The notes: generated from the sequence alone by a model not told the origin. DNA of 64,000 nucleotides from Branchipolynoe longqiensis (GCA_030323885.1 CM059198.1:61840917-61904916); one strand, 5' to 3'. Numbered from the stretch's first letter, positions 1-10,437 are shown. A program made the numbers and translations.

Positions 1-390
1 ACATCAATGAATTTGAATCTGCTGGTGTTAGCTGGGTGTATCCTGAAATCTGTTCTTCATCTGGTATTGCTGTTAACACCTTGTTAAGCTGCCCTTTGAG
101 CAATTGTACACCACAGTTTCATTGATTTCTTATGTAAGCTGTCATTGTACTGAAGCGCTGGACTCCTCAGACAGAAAGACATAGAATAAGTGTAGGCCTG
201 TATATAGGATCAAATCTAGGAAAGCATTTTTGTTGCGAAGCTTCGGACAATATGACTTTAATCAAATAAAATACAACAAAATAACCGAGTTTTGTCCATT
301 ACAAATTTTAGCGACAGTGTCTGCATAGCTAATAAGTTCAGATGCGTAGCAGATAGGGATATACACATATATTCAAGGATGACGTGTGGG
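1..390. other. Unassigned AT-rich sequence
   Basis: I see no coding frame, tRNA-like box or repeat shared with the rest of the window. Confidence 0.5.
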
Positions 391-400
391 TATATATATA

Positions 401-445
<45 letters not shown>
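391..445. repeat. (TA)n microsatellite
   Basis: A nearly pure TA run with a few interruptions. It abuts the left end of the MITE-3 copy that follows. Confidence 0.9.
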
Positions 446-669
446 GAACAGTTCAGGCGCAAATCCCCGTAAATGCCAATCTAAAAATTGAGTCAAACAT
501 TGCTGTCAAACCTTCAAAAGGTTTATTTTTTACATTCCTATCTTTGGGTACATTGCTTCATAACCATTTCTTCACAACGAATGTGGAATTAGTGAGAATT
601 AAAATTACCTTCAGTAATTTTTAAGTCAAATTTTGGATTGGTGTTTATGGCGATTTGTGTCTCAACGAT
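446..669. mobile_element. MITE-3 copy (decayed right end)
   Basis: It begins with a gttcaggcgcaaa-type end and contains the central gtggaattagtgagaatt block and the attggtgttta block near the other end. Both match the better copy at 59483-59720 and the interrupted copy at 57019-57483. The right terminus is degraded. No coding capacity. The family is called from its inverted ends and recurrence; the parent transposase is unknown. Confidence 0.65.
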
Positions 670-678
670 ATAATATAT

Positions 679-935
679 ATGAGACTGTCTCAAAGGTGCT
701 AAGCAATATGGGACAAAACTTTGTCCATCGTAACGATCATACTATCTGCTGATGCATTTGCTCCGGGTAAACTGATTTGTTTTGTACATGGTGTTTCATA
801 ATCCCAATAGAATACATGTTGATTTGAAGCAAATGTCCTTGTGTTTTCAGTGTAACCGTTTCTGTGCTGTTTTGTGTCAATCGTTACAAAATACAATGGA
901 CAAAAAAAAGAAGAGTTATCACCTTTTGAGACAGG

Positions 936-941
<6 letters not shown>
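679..941 (+). mobile_element. MITE-2 copy
   Basis: A ~260-bp element starting gagactgtctcaaaggtg and ending with the inverse, caccttttgagacaggctc. It is flanked by TA-rich DNA. Other copies lie at 35071-35334 (inverted) and 42299-42556. The TIR and TA flanks fit a Tc1/mariner-type non-autonomous element (inference). Apparent ORFs across it are fortuitous. Confidence 0.75.
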
Positions 942-990
<49 letters not shown>

Positions 991-1072
991 GTGTATATAT
1001 ATATATATAATATTATATATATATATATATACATACATATATATATACATATAAATATATACATATATATAT
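939..1072. repeat. (TA)n microsatellite
   Basis: About 130 bp of TA repeats with sparse substitutions, starting at the right end of MITE-2. The Ile/Tyr-repeat ORFs on both strands are simply TA translated. Confidence 0.95.
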
Positions 1073-1500
1073 GCCATACCCGTGAGAGTGAGCGTGACAA
1101 AAAAAAAACAATTTACTTCGTCCAGCCGGTGCCAAAATAATAGCCGGTGACAAAGTCAAAGCGCTTGTCTCTGGTTGCCGACATCAAGCACCATGTACCC
1201 ATTACAAGGTACAAGTCGGTAACCAGCGCAACGTAGAACAAGCCGACGGTAACCAGCGGCCAGCATGACCCGCTCTGTTCACTGATGCGGAACGCAGCTG
1301 TCTCTCGGTTTGGCTCGCTGCGTGTGGTTACATAATCGAGACACAAGAACAATTAAGGTAATTATCATTATAATTGTTATTAATATTAGGTTGCACCCAG
1401 TCCCCCCTGACTATATTCCAGACTGCCATCTTTGCAAGTGTGTAATGTGCTTGGTGTTTACACCTATTTTATCGCCCACTCTGGGTGGGATGGAATGACC
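1073..1500. other. Unassigned sequence
   Basis: Ordinary base composition, only short unsupported ORFs and no repeat shared elsewhere in the window. Confidence 0.4.
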
Positions 1501-1506
1501 GGTGTA

Positions 1507-1615
1507 GCAGGAAATCGCAAACCCTGTAAATCGCAAACCCCCACTTGTGATTTCCTAGGAAATCTCAAACCCGCATGCCATATATGGGCATGGGGAGTTT
1601 GCGATTTCCTAGGAA
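1507..1615. repeat. Imperfect inverted repeat
   Basis: The motif ggaaatcgcaaaccc near 1510 is mirrored by gagtttgcgatttcc near 1596-1611. The palindrome atttcctaggaaat occurs twice inside (around 1550 and 1605). It could be a decayed foldback element. Confidence 0.5.
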
Positions 1616-2118
1616 ATGACATATCCCCCATGGACATCACAAACCCCCCATGTTTGGCAGTCTTTATTCTAATGAAAACATCGTTGTGATAGTCCAGTTT
1701 GTAATTCTGACGGCACATGGGCTGAAAACGGCCTTTATTCACAGATGTTACCACTGTGGCCATTGTAAAGGTCAGGTACTAAAGAGGTGCGGCCATAACC
1801 TGGTATTATCACTCAGTTTCAGGATCGGCAATGTAAACAATGTCGTTAGCAAAATGGCCTAGAACCTTTCTGTTTTTGTTGTTGTTATTCTGCAGTTAAC
1901 TAGCGCTGTGTGATTAACCTTTATTAACTGCCCCGTTTAACGATCTAACAAGTGACTGCCAGTACCTATTCAAAAGCAAAAACATTGTCTGGGCTCATGA
2001 TATGTCACAGTAGTTACTCCCACATCCCTGAAACAGGACTGCCGAACAGCCCATTAGAAAAAGGGTAGGAAGCCTCAGTAAGGGAATTGCAACATGCATT
2101 CTTAATCTAGCAGTAGGC
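1616..2118. other. Unassigned sequence
   Basis: No supported gene or repeat recognised. Confidence 0.4.
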
Positions 2119-2447
2119 TAGAGTCCAATGATTTTGAGTTTCTGTCATTTTCTAAGATAAATATATTAGATTGCTCGTTACAATCTACCTTGCTCTAGTT
2201 TGAAGTAATTACAATCTTTTTATATGGTTACCTCTTGAGATATTTGAAGTGCAAACATGTAAAATAAATTTTGGCAAGCATGCCAAAATTCTGGCACCAT
2301 AGCTTTCTGCATAAACATCTTCTATTAAATTGCCTATTTGTGATCAAGAAATGTTTAATAAGTCCACCGGTATCTGAGTTAGAGATGTACAATAAAATCT
2401 GTTAAAATTTGTTTTTCATGTTTTCATCGGACTATGCAGATCTAAGC
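2119..2447 (-). mobile_element. MITE-1 copy
   Basis: Near-complete copy in inverse orientation relative to 33735-34084. It has the gattttgagtttctgtca end, the gcaagcatgccaaaa centre and the catcggactatgcag end. The left tip is eroded. Confidence 0.8.
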
Positions 2448-2464
2448 TAAAACCTATTGAGAGT

Positions 2465-2630
2465 TCCATACATCAACCACCCTTAATGCTGCCACAGTGA
2501 CATGGTTTTCTGATTAGGGTTTGCTCACTTAGCCTTCGGTTCTGTCAAGAACCTGTACCACAAGGCAGTGGTTTACAACTCTGCAAGGCAGGGGCGTCAA
2601 ACTCCCTGAGGTATTGCTATACCTGCAATA
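2465..2630. repeat. Dispersed repeat shared with 24650-24795
   Basis: About 160 bp beginning catcaaccacccttaatg and ending near aggcaggggcgtcaaactcc match the interior of the retroposon at 24393-24822 at high identity. It is therefore a second, truncated member of that family, lying next to a MITE-1 end fragment. Confidence 0.7.
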
Positions 2631-2648
2631 CCTGCATACTGCATCAAA

Positions 2649-2743
2649 GTAAAGTAAGGTATATTATAACCATCAATCTAATATTTTGTTTATCTCAAAA
2701 AGATGAGAGAAACTCAAAACTATCGGACTATGCAATTTTAAAA
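2649..2743 (+). mobile_element. MITE-1 right-end fragment
   Basis: It carries the taaggtatattata...tatctcaaaaag...ctatcggactatgcaa terminus of MITE-1. The rest of this copy is missing. Confidence 0.7.
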
Positions 2744-3155
2744 ACACATTTAAACCTAGCCGAAGTGAGTATATACGACGCTTAGAAGATTTGAACACTA
2801 TAGTATCAGTATAACACATGGGGGAGGGTGGAGAGAGGAAGATGGCGGGTGGAGGGTGGGTGGAGGGTGGGTGGAGTTTTGTAAGGCTGCTGCGTCGCTG
2901 GTATTCCAAAGTTGGCAAAGTCGAGCCTACTAGGGACGGCCACGCCACCCCTATACAGTCATGGGGATGGGTGGAGCTATACATGGAGGGTGGGTGGGTG
3001 GTGATACCTGTGTTGTTTTTGTCGTTTAAAGTGCGATTACTGTTGACATGGAAAGACTGTCATGTTAAGTTGGACACTCACCACACACACACACAGACAC
3101 CCACATACACACACACAGACATACCCACACAGACACACCCACACAGAAGCACATG
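2744..3155. repeat. Unassigned sequence with GGGTGG and (CA)n tracts
   Basis: Contains a purine-rich stretch of ggtggaggg repeats (2820-3000) and a CA-rich microsatellite (3079-3150). The 112-residue ORF over it is repeat-driven and not called as a gene. Confidence 0.6.
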
Positions 3156-3436
3156 AGGACATTGATATATGCCTATATTATATATATCCTCCGGTGCGAC
3201 TGACACTTTTCAACAAGCGGTGGAGTTGAGGTGGGCCGCAGTTGGCGCCACCGGTTAAGTGTCGAGTGCTACGGAGTATAACAATATCAATAATATGAGT
3301 AATATCAATAATATCAATGGCTGCAACAATTCCCTTTCGTATCTTTATACTTTCGTAATGCATTATACATCACATATGTTCCAACTCAAAGTGCGAGAAG
3401 TGGTGTCCGTCTCCGGGGCAGAAGTAGGATGGTGTT

Positions 3437-3523
3437 GTTTTATCATTGGGGTTTTACATCCTGGCAACATCTAAGGCCATACTAGGTCGGGTAGCCTACC
3501 AACTTGTGACAATGTGCACCCAT
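3437..3523 (-). mobile_element. SINE-A 3'-end fragment
   Basis: Inverse of the SINE-A tail (ttttacatcctggcaacatctaagg), joined head to head with the plus-strand copy that follows. Confidence 0.7.
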
Positions 3524-3860
3524 GTCACCAATGACTTATAAAACTGATACTTGTCACTATTTTAATAATAATAGGATATGACAAAGACTGGTTAGCACAG
3601 TGTCAGGATAATGTAACTGTAGGATATTGGGGTCATGCTGCTGGTGGCCTGGTCTCCCAGTGGGGCATCACTATAAAGACGCCGTGAGTGCGCTCTGTCA
3701 CAAGTCGATACCCGTCCTGATACAACCTTAGCTGTTGCTAGGATGTAAAACAACAACAACCAACCAACCTACCCTGGTGCTTGGTATTACTAGGATATTG
3801 AAAGGACTGGTTAGTGCAGTGTGAGAGCCATGTGACTGCGTGGAATGTCAATCATAGATC
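3524..3860 (+). mobile_element. SINE-A body and tail, plus second partial body
   Basis: 3524-3772 holds the body from caccaatgacttataaaa to the gtaaaacaacaacaacc tail. 3773-3860 repeats part of the body (ggtgcttggtattactagg) and then fades out. The tRNA-like head is absent. Confidence 0.75.
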
Positions 3861-3910
3861 CAACGTGATCTCGTCATTATAACCACATGGTTAAATTCAT
3901 TTTGATCCTG

Positions 3911-4258
3911 GCTAAAGCTAGCATTCCTTACACGCGGTATGCGGCATGCGAATGCGAATGCGGCATGCGGCATGCGAACGGGTTGGGTCCTTTCACCCAC
4001 ACCCACATCCACACATAGTGTCAGGTTTCTCTAACACTGTTCTCTATGGCAAACGCAGCAGCATTCGCATTCGCATGCCGCAGCGATGGCTACATGGACC
4101 GATTCGGTTACCGCATTTGCATTTGCATTTGCATTTGCATTCACATTTGAATTCGCTTTCGGAGACATGGAAGCACCCCCATTCACTTAGATGCTTTTCC
4201 ATTCTTTGCCGCATTCACATTCGCATGCCGCATACCGCGTGTAAGGAATGTAGCCTTA
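3911..4258. mobile_element. MITE-6 copy with CATTCG-type hexamer expansion
   Basis: Inverted ends: cattccttacacgcggtatg at the left, and the mirror cataccgcgtgtaaggaatg at the right. Internally both arms are built from tandem hexamers (gcattc, gcattt) and gcatgcgg motifs. Sister copies are at 4262-4372 (left end only), 4672-4881 (right end) and 48372-48714. The His/Arg-rich ORFs are translations of the hexamers. Confidence 0.8.
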
Positions 4259-4261
4259 GAG

Positions 4262-4372
4262 CTGAGATTCCTTCCACGCGGCATGCAGCATGCGGTATGC
4301 GAATGGGAAGATTCCTTCTATGCGGTATGCGGTATGCGGCATGCGGCATGCGGCACACGACCTGCTATATTT
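4262..4372. mobile_element. MITE-6 end fragment
   Basis: A second left-end-like segment (gagattccttccacgcggca) followed by repeated atgcggcatgcgg units. It abuts the preceding copy. Confidence 0.65.
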
Positions 4373-4671
4373 AAAAAATAAAAATAAACAAGTATACTCC
4401 ATACTGCACTGTATATGGCCTAATATGGCATTTATATCTATGTAACTCTTGGTACGTCACATGGAGCTTCCTACCTATATAATTACCAAATTATAGATAA
4501 GTATTCATATTTTTGTAGCTCTGGTAGCATTTTTACCAACCCGAACCCCCACCACCACCACTACCATCTGTTTCCCCTCAGCACCCTTGTGCGTGACCGT
4601 TCCATAATGCTCAGTCGCCTCTCCTAGTGTTAAACTAATGGACACATCAGACTCAGGTTTCTATTCGCACC

Positions 4672-4881
4672 CCCCTTGCTGCATGCCGCATGCCACATGC
4701 CGCACCGATCGCTACATGGACCGATCGGAAAAACGCATTCGCATTCGCATTCGCATTCGCATTCGCATTCGCATACCGCATGTAAGGGTTGTAGCCCATT
4801 GACTTCAAGGCTTTTCGATTGTTTGCGGCATTCACATTCGCATACCGCATACCGCATACCGCGTGTAAGGAATCCTAGCTT
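4672..4881. mobile_element. MITE-6 right part
   Basis: It has six consecutive cgcattcg hexamers (about 4735-4772) and the terminal ccgcgtgtaaggaatcctag end. The matching left end is not adjacent. Confidence 0.7.
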
Positions 4882-5212
4882 AACACAATGTTAACATAAC
4901 CGCCACGCTCCCTGTGGGGCATTAACTTATTAAAAGCACTCTTTTAAAACTGTCTTTCTGTTGAACTACTCAGCACGCTAAAATCATGGTTATGATAATA
5001 ATAATATTAATGATAATAGTGATACTAATATTAATAATGTAAATTGTATAGAATTTGTAGGTATAAATGAATTAAGTTGACCATTGTTATCTACTTCCTT
5101 TTTACTTTAAGGAAGATTTTGATTTAAATGGTTAACTTTGGAGATTGTTGAACCAATTTTGGTATGCACACTGAAATACTTAAACCTAGGTTTTGTTTAT
5201 ACATTTGCAAGC
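4882..5212. other. Unassigned AT-rich sequence
   Basis: No gene or shared repeat. A short run of ATA/AAT triplets lies near 4990-5040. Confidence 0.4.
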
Positions 5213-5217
5213 ATAGC

Positions 5218-5450
5218 CAGGGGCGTAGCTAGACCTTTAACGATGTGTTCTCCTAATTTCGGCAGGGGTTTAGGGGGCCGCTTAAGCTTAAGCTGGTGGA
5301 TTTTACACATTTTAGACTTGAGTTTTCGACACTCCGGACGACTACATGCCTCCTCTCTCTCTCTCTCTTTATTATTTTTTAATTTTACTTTGTTTGGACA
5401 AAACGATGTGGACATTTTGGTATACGCACATATGCCTAGCTACGCCCCTG
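5218..5450. mobile_element. MITE-7 with flanking 5-bp duplication
   Basis: A 233-bp element with 15-bp inverted ends, CAGGGGCGTAGCTAG and its exact mirror CTAGCTACGCCCCTG. It is flanked directly by ATAGC on both sides (5213-5217 and 5451-5455). The terminal sequence resembles hAT-type ends, but a 5-bp duplication is not the 8 bp usual for hAT, so the superfamily is open. A (CT)n tract lies inside. Confidence 0.85.
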
Positions 5451-5455
5451 ATAGC

Positions 5456-5894
5456 AGGATGGAACAGGAGGAGCATCAGCCCGCAATAAGTGCTTAATTA
5501 GTACACCAATGTCTACATTGCATATGTCAGATCAAATCTAAGTAAGGACCACTAACATAGCAATGTGAAAACAGTCAGAAAAAGTAACTATTGGTAACCA
5601 AACAACTATTTGATTGTGGAATGAACAAACTCACAGAGTTTGGGAGATGTGGGAGAATGCTTACAAACAGAAATAATGCATGCAGTAGATAGCTACACAA
5701 CTGAAAGTGATAAAAACAAAGGGAGTCACAAGACTATTAGTATTACTGTCTAGCAGTGAAAACAAGTCATCATACTTAACCGTTATCGGCAGCATAAATA
5801 CAACCAAAACAAACAGAGAAATATATAATAAGTAGGTGCTTAGGCTTATAAAATTAGATTTTCTTCAGCAGGTTATGAAGCTTTAATCAATTAA
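5456..5894. other. Unassigned AT-rich sequence
   Basis: No supported feature. Confidence 0.4.
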
Positions 5895-6700
5895 TTTAAA
5901 GCTGCATATTCCCATGAAAACGCCAGAACTTAACAAGCAAATCACTGATCTAGATTTGAACCTACATGTCCAACTTAGATACTGCTGCACTTACAGTACA
6001 ACCCCGTTAAACCAAGCTCGGTTAAACCAAACGATCGGTTAATCCAAACTTTTTTTGGTGGCCTGGCAAAATACTACCATTTATCATATAAAAAAGTTGG
6101 TTAAGCCAAAGTTGGTTCATCCAAAGTATCGGTTAATCCAAACAAAATTGTCGGGCCCCAGGCCACTTCTGGTACAGTTAAACCAACTTTCATGTGGTTA
6201 TAAGGTAATCTGATGATAAATGGTAGTATTTTGCCAGGCCGCTGAACAGTTTGGATTAACCGATTGTTTGGTTTAATCGAGCTTCGTTTAACGGGGTTAT
6301 ACTGTATATACATAAAAACAGTAATCAAAGTGTCCACATACATTGTATATTACATTCATAATGCATCCACATTTTTGGCAAAGCCAAGTCAAAGTCGAAG
6401 CCAAAGCTCGGTTAAACCAATGATCGGTTAATCCAAACAAATTTCTAGGGTCCCTTCAAGTTTGCTTTAACGGGGTTATACTGTATTAAGTATTTCTTGC
6501 TGCAATTTAATAGAACCGTTTACTGCTGAAGCCTATGGGGTTAGAGGTTTGGCAGGAATGCCAAAATTAAACAAAAATTAGCCATTTTAAATCAAAATTA
6601 CTTCAACCTAATAAAAAAATAGATCACACCGATCAGCCTAATAATATATTTATCTCAGAAATTAACAGAAACTTAAAACCCTCGGACTATTTTACTTTAA
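5895..6700 (+). mobile_element. MITE-1 copy interrupted by MITE-4
   Basis: Left half 5895-5993 and right half 6484-6700. The halves rejoin in frame with intact MITE-1 copies if the MITE-4 insert and one TA are removed. The flanks show the TTAA boundary typical of the family. Confidence 0.85.
5994..6483. mobile_element. MITE-4 (pogo-like) composite element
   Basis: A 490-bp element flanked by TA on each side. Ends: CAGTACAACCCCGTTAAACC at the left and the mirror of CAGTATAACCCCGTTAAAGC at the right. A third copy of the inverted end lies inside at about 6285-6305, so an inner ~310-bp hairpin-like unit (5994-6305) is followed by an extra ~180-bp unit. TIR and TA target are typical of the pogo/Tigger branch of Tc1-mariner (family knowledge). 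No transposase is encoded. Confidence 0.85.
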
Positions 6701-6992
6701 CAGACACCCACACAAAAAACAGATGAATGACTCGATATCCGCGGAAAAATTATATCACACTCATAATAAACGTGAGAGAGGGTTGGGGGGGGGGGGGAGC
6801 AGTCGGGAGCAGGCGGGGGCAGGCGGGTGGGTCAATTACCCTGAGTCAGCACGAATCGATAAGGCAGGACAACACAGGTGAGGAAACAACGCTGAGTCAT
6901 TCAGGTGTGTAAATTGACGCTGATACTAATGCAACTTTTACAAACCAACACTTGACACATAGCGTGGAATTGTAATGCCGACCATATCGTAG
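6701..6992. other. Unassigned sequence with G-run
   Basis: Contains a poly-G tract at 6785-6798 and purine-rich repeats. No gene seen. Confidence 0.4.
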
Positions 6993-7352
6993 TTTTGTTT
7001 TGTTTGTTTGTTCTTTTATGTCCCAGCAAGATCTAAGGTCATATCAGGAAGGGTACCAACTTGTGAGAGTGCACACTCATGACGACTTTACAGTGCTGCC
7101 TCACTGCCAAATCAGGCTGCCGGCACGATGACCTGATATCCCACTAAGTCACATTATCCTGACACTGATCTAACCAGTCCTTGCCCTATCCTATTAATGC
7201 TGAGCGCCAGGCTATGAAGCGATAAGTATCAATTTTAAGGGCATTGGTTTGACTCGACCAGGGTATGAATCCACAAACCTGTGGGTTTGAATCCCCCCGA
7301 TCTCCCAAAACAGATGACAGACGCTCAACTCATTCGGCCATCCCGTCTGGTC
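6993..7352 (-). mobile_element. SINE-A, full length
   Basis: It reads on the minus strand from the tRNA-like head (end near 7352, cattcggccatcccgtctgg mirror) to the tail (ttttatgtcccagcaag mirror) at 6993. Box B is altered (gggtatgaatcc), so it is probably not transcribed by Pol III. Confidence 0.85.
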
Positions 7353-7430
7353 CCCATATCATAGGAAAACGCGACGAATGGCAAATATCTTAGCCAAATA
7401 TCTTAGGGTGGAATATAACCCCTCCGCCCT

Positions 7431-7560
7431 TACCGGGCGCAGTGGCCTAATCTGTAGAGCGCGGGCCTCCCGTGCGGAAGGTCGGCAGTTCGGTTCCCGG
7501 TGGAGTCAAACCAATGACTTATAATATTGATACTTGTCGCTTCCTATCCTGGCGGTAGTT
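7431..7560 (+). mobile_element. SINE-A variant head, 3' truncated
   Basis: It has a different tRNA-like head (tggcctaatctgtagagcgc, box B ggttcccgg), then the shared gagtcaaaccaatgactta block, and ends within gcttcctatcctggcgg. This variant head also appears at 11797, 14106, 23250, 29421, 49657 and 52130. Confidence 0.75.
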
Positions 7561-7924
7561 GAATTTAATATTTGTTAAAAGATAGAGGACAAAGACAGAC
7601 AAAATATGCTTGTGCTTGGTTACTGTTGTTGGCGAGTCATATCTATGTAAGTGTGTCACTTCGGGCATGTAGGTCAGATCACGTGACTCAGGCCATGTGT
7701 GTCAGATCAGGTGACTGGCATGTCATGCATCACGTGACTACCCTGCCGTTCCTCCCCTCCCCTCCGCCTCCTCCTCCCCCCACCCTCCCCCCACCCATAC
7801 AGTTAATACTAATAGCGCGTCGAGCACTCAACACTGACCCAATCATCGCAACGGGGAACCTGTGGGCCTTCAGATGACATCAAAATAACCAATCAATCAA
7901 TGCCCATTAGGAATATAGAATATA
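7561..7924. other. Unassigned sequence
   Basis: Contains repeated cacgtgac-type E-box motifs (7678-7735) and a pyrimidine run. The 101-residue ORF has no recognisable domain. Confidence 0.4.
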
Positions 7925-8702
7925 AAGCTCCAGTCACACCTTCCCGGATCAGGCCCCGGTGTCGCAGTTTGAGCGCCCTGCCAGTTTCAGCTGACTGCAT
8001 ACACTCAAACTCAAGGCATTGTCAATGGTCGTGAGCAATCTTCATACAGAAAATACAGAAGAAGTGAAATATCTCTAAAACCACACCACCTATTAACAAA
8101 TCGCTTAGTACACATATAGAAAACATCTTTACCAAAAAGATTATATTAAATTTATAAGGTTAGGGTTCTTGATTTCTATTTATTTTGAATAAAACTAATG
8201 TTTTGCACTGCGCGTACCGTCAAACTCAAGGCATTGTCAATGGTCGTGAGCAATCTTCATACAGAAAATACAGGAAAAGTGAAATATCTCTAAAACCACA
8301 CCACCTAGAAACAAATCGCTTGGTACACATATAGAAACCATCTTTACCAAAAACATTATATTAAATTCATAAGGGTAGTGACGATGGTGTTAGATTTTGA
8401 CGCATGCACATGAAACTGACAGTCAGCTGAAACTGGCAGGGTGCTCAAACTGCGACACCGGACCACAACGGACCATGAATCTGGCATGGTCCGGGGTGAT
8501 CCGCGTTCAACCGTGGCAAATGCATGGCTCATCCTTGGCTGGTCCTTGGTGATCCGTGGTGATCCTTGGCTGGTTCTTGGTGGTCCGGGATGGTCCGGAG
8601 TCGGTCCCAGATGTTTTAAAATGTTTAATACATCCGGGGCGATCCGGGGAGTATTGCAATCCAGGGTTAATCCGGATTCATCATAGTTGTAAAGCGTGTG
8701 TC
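7925..8702. mobile_element. MITE-8 copy, interrupted, right end not found
   Basis: Left end aagctccagtcacaccttcc matches the copy at 8703-8942. The body made of ggtccggggtgatccgtgg-type repeats continues after the insertion at 7960-8457. No inverted right end is seen before the next copy begins, so the two may be a tandem or composite. Confidence 0.65.
7960..8457. mobile_element. 498-bp TIR element with CCGG duplication
   Basis: Ends TGTCGCAGTTTGAGCGCCCT and its near-perfect mirror; TIR about 38 bp with one or two mismatches. CCGG flanks both sides (7956-7959 and 8458-8461). Deleting the element and one CCGG recreates the uninterrupted MITE-8 sequence at 8703. Inside are two ~155-bp direct repeats (about 8005-8165 and 8220-8375). 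A 4-bp duplication with TGT...ACA ends could fit a Ginger-like element; this is inference. Confidence 0.85.
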
Positions 8703-8942
8703 AAGCCCCAGTCACACCTTCCCGGATCAGGCCCCGGACCATCCCGGACCATGAATACGGGGTGATCCGTGCTTGTAGTCCGTGGGTACACCTTGGCTCA
8801 TCCATACATATGTGACTGCGAGACAAAAAACAGCAACAATTAGCGAAATCGTCCGGGGCTGTCCGTGGCTGTCCGGGTGATTGATCCGTGGGTGATCCGG
8901 CTCATGATCCGGGGCTAGCCTGGGTAGGTGTGACTGGGGCTT
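8703..8942. mobile_element. MITE-8 copy, complete
   Basis: A 240-bp element with inverted ends aagccccagtcacacctt and aggtgtgactggggctt. The interior consists of gatccgg/ggtccgg motifs. Confidence 0.8.
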
Positions 8943-9189
8943 AACTCGTGCTCTGTCCTGCCTGTCTGCAAACTGCGCGTGGATATATATGGGGTGCTTG
9001 GTCGTAATGCGAAGCATTTCGTTTGATGCGAGGGGAGGGAGAGCGACTCACCCGGCCCTGAGCGACTCACCCCCCCCTCCTGCCACTGCTCACCTCCCCC
9101 CGCCCCTGAGCGACTCACCCCCGCCACTGCTCACCTCCCCCCGGCCCTGAGCGACTCACCCCCCTCCTGCCTCTGCTCACTTCCCCCCT

Positions 9190-9194
9190 TATAA
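9190..9194 (+). promoter_or_regulatory. TATA box of long unit
   Basis: TATAA in cttataaggccgcc, followed about 27 bp later by initiator-like ctcaggcactcag. An identical arrangement occurs in the second unit. Confidence 0.6.
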
Positions 9195-9265
9195 GGCCGC
9201 CCGCCGGCCTCCCTCAGGCACTCAGCCTCCAGCCGCCTTCCAGCTCTCTGCCCTTTTTCTTCTCC

Positions 9266-10437
9266 TTTGGCATTTCTTCACCTCGGACCGCTGCGCCCCC
9301 TCGGACCGCTCCAGGATGCCCAGACACGGAAGGGGCACGGGCCGCCACAGCGCCCGGCCTACCGCCCTAGCCACGCCGGAACCCTCCTCGGGCGCGCCGG
9401 GAGGCACCTCACCCTCCTCGGCCCCAGCACCGCCCCGGGGAGCACAGACCCCGGCCGCCTCGGCGGATTTTTGATCCGCCGGCCCCCCCCCGGCCGGCCC
9501 GGGGGGCCCTCTCCGGCGCCTCACCGCCACCTCGATGCCGACAACCTCCTCACCACTACCGACAACCCCCCAGAGATCACCGATCGAAGCGACGCCCAGT
9601 CAGAGCCGGGGTTCATCACCTCGGGCCTCACGCCTCAGACCACAGCCCAGCCCAGCCTCACGAGGAACCCTCTGCCGATACCACGGCCGCCGACCGTCAC
9701 GACCACCGACAACCTCCCAGCGAACACCGATCGCAGCGACGCCCAGTCAGAGCCGGGGTTCATCACCTCGGGCCTCACGCCTCAGCCACAGCCCAGCCTC
9801 ACGAGGAACCCTCAGCCCAGCCCAGCCTCACGAGGAACCCTCTGCCGATACCACAGCCGCCGACCGTCACGACCACCGACCTCCCAGCGAACACCGATCG
9901 CAGCGCCGCCCAGTCACAGCCGGGGATCATCACCTCGGGCCTCACACCTCAGACCACAGCCCAGCCCAGCCCAGCCCAGCCCAGCCTCACGAGGAACCCT
10001 CTGCCAGACAACACGACGAAGCCGAGGATCATCACCTCGCACCTCACACCTCAGACGACTCAGCCCAGCTTCACGAGAGGCCCTCCCCAGACAGCCCAGC
10101 CACCGACCCTCACGGCACCGACCTTCACGACAGCGCCTTCCTGAGGCCGCCCGACCCGACCCCGACTCCCACCTCACCTCACACCTCAGACGACTCAGCC
10201 CAGCCTCACGAGAGACCCACCCACCCAGCCCTGAGGAGTTCGCGGCCCCCCTGCTCGACCCTCGCCGGACCTCCTCCCCCCAGGCCTCAGGAGCGGGCCT
10301 CCCTTTTTTTTGGCCGCCCGCTCCCCTTCCACGTAGGCCCCGGACCCTCCTCTCAACCAGGCCAGCCTCTCCGGGCCCCGCCTCGGGCGCCCCGCGCCCC
10401 CGCCTCGGGCGCGCCTCGAGCCCTCTCCTTACTCTTT
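9266..10437 (+). repeat. GC-rich middle with ~150-165-bp internal repeats
   Basis: Blocks starting atcg(a/c)agcgacgcccagtc recur near 9583, 9729 and 9896, each followed by gggcctcacgcctcag and cctcacgaggaaccct motifs. Two plus-strand frames stay open (402 and 331 codons), but they start at non-ATG or weak sites. They are Pro/Ser/Arg-rich with no domain, as expected of stop-poor GC-rich DNA. I do not call a protein. Confidence 0.6.
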
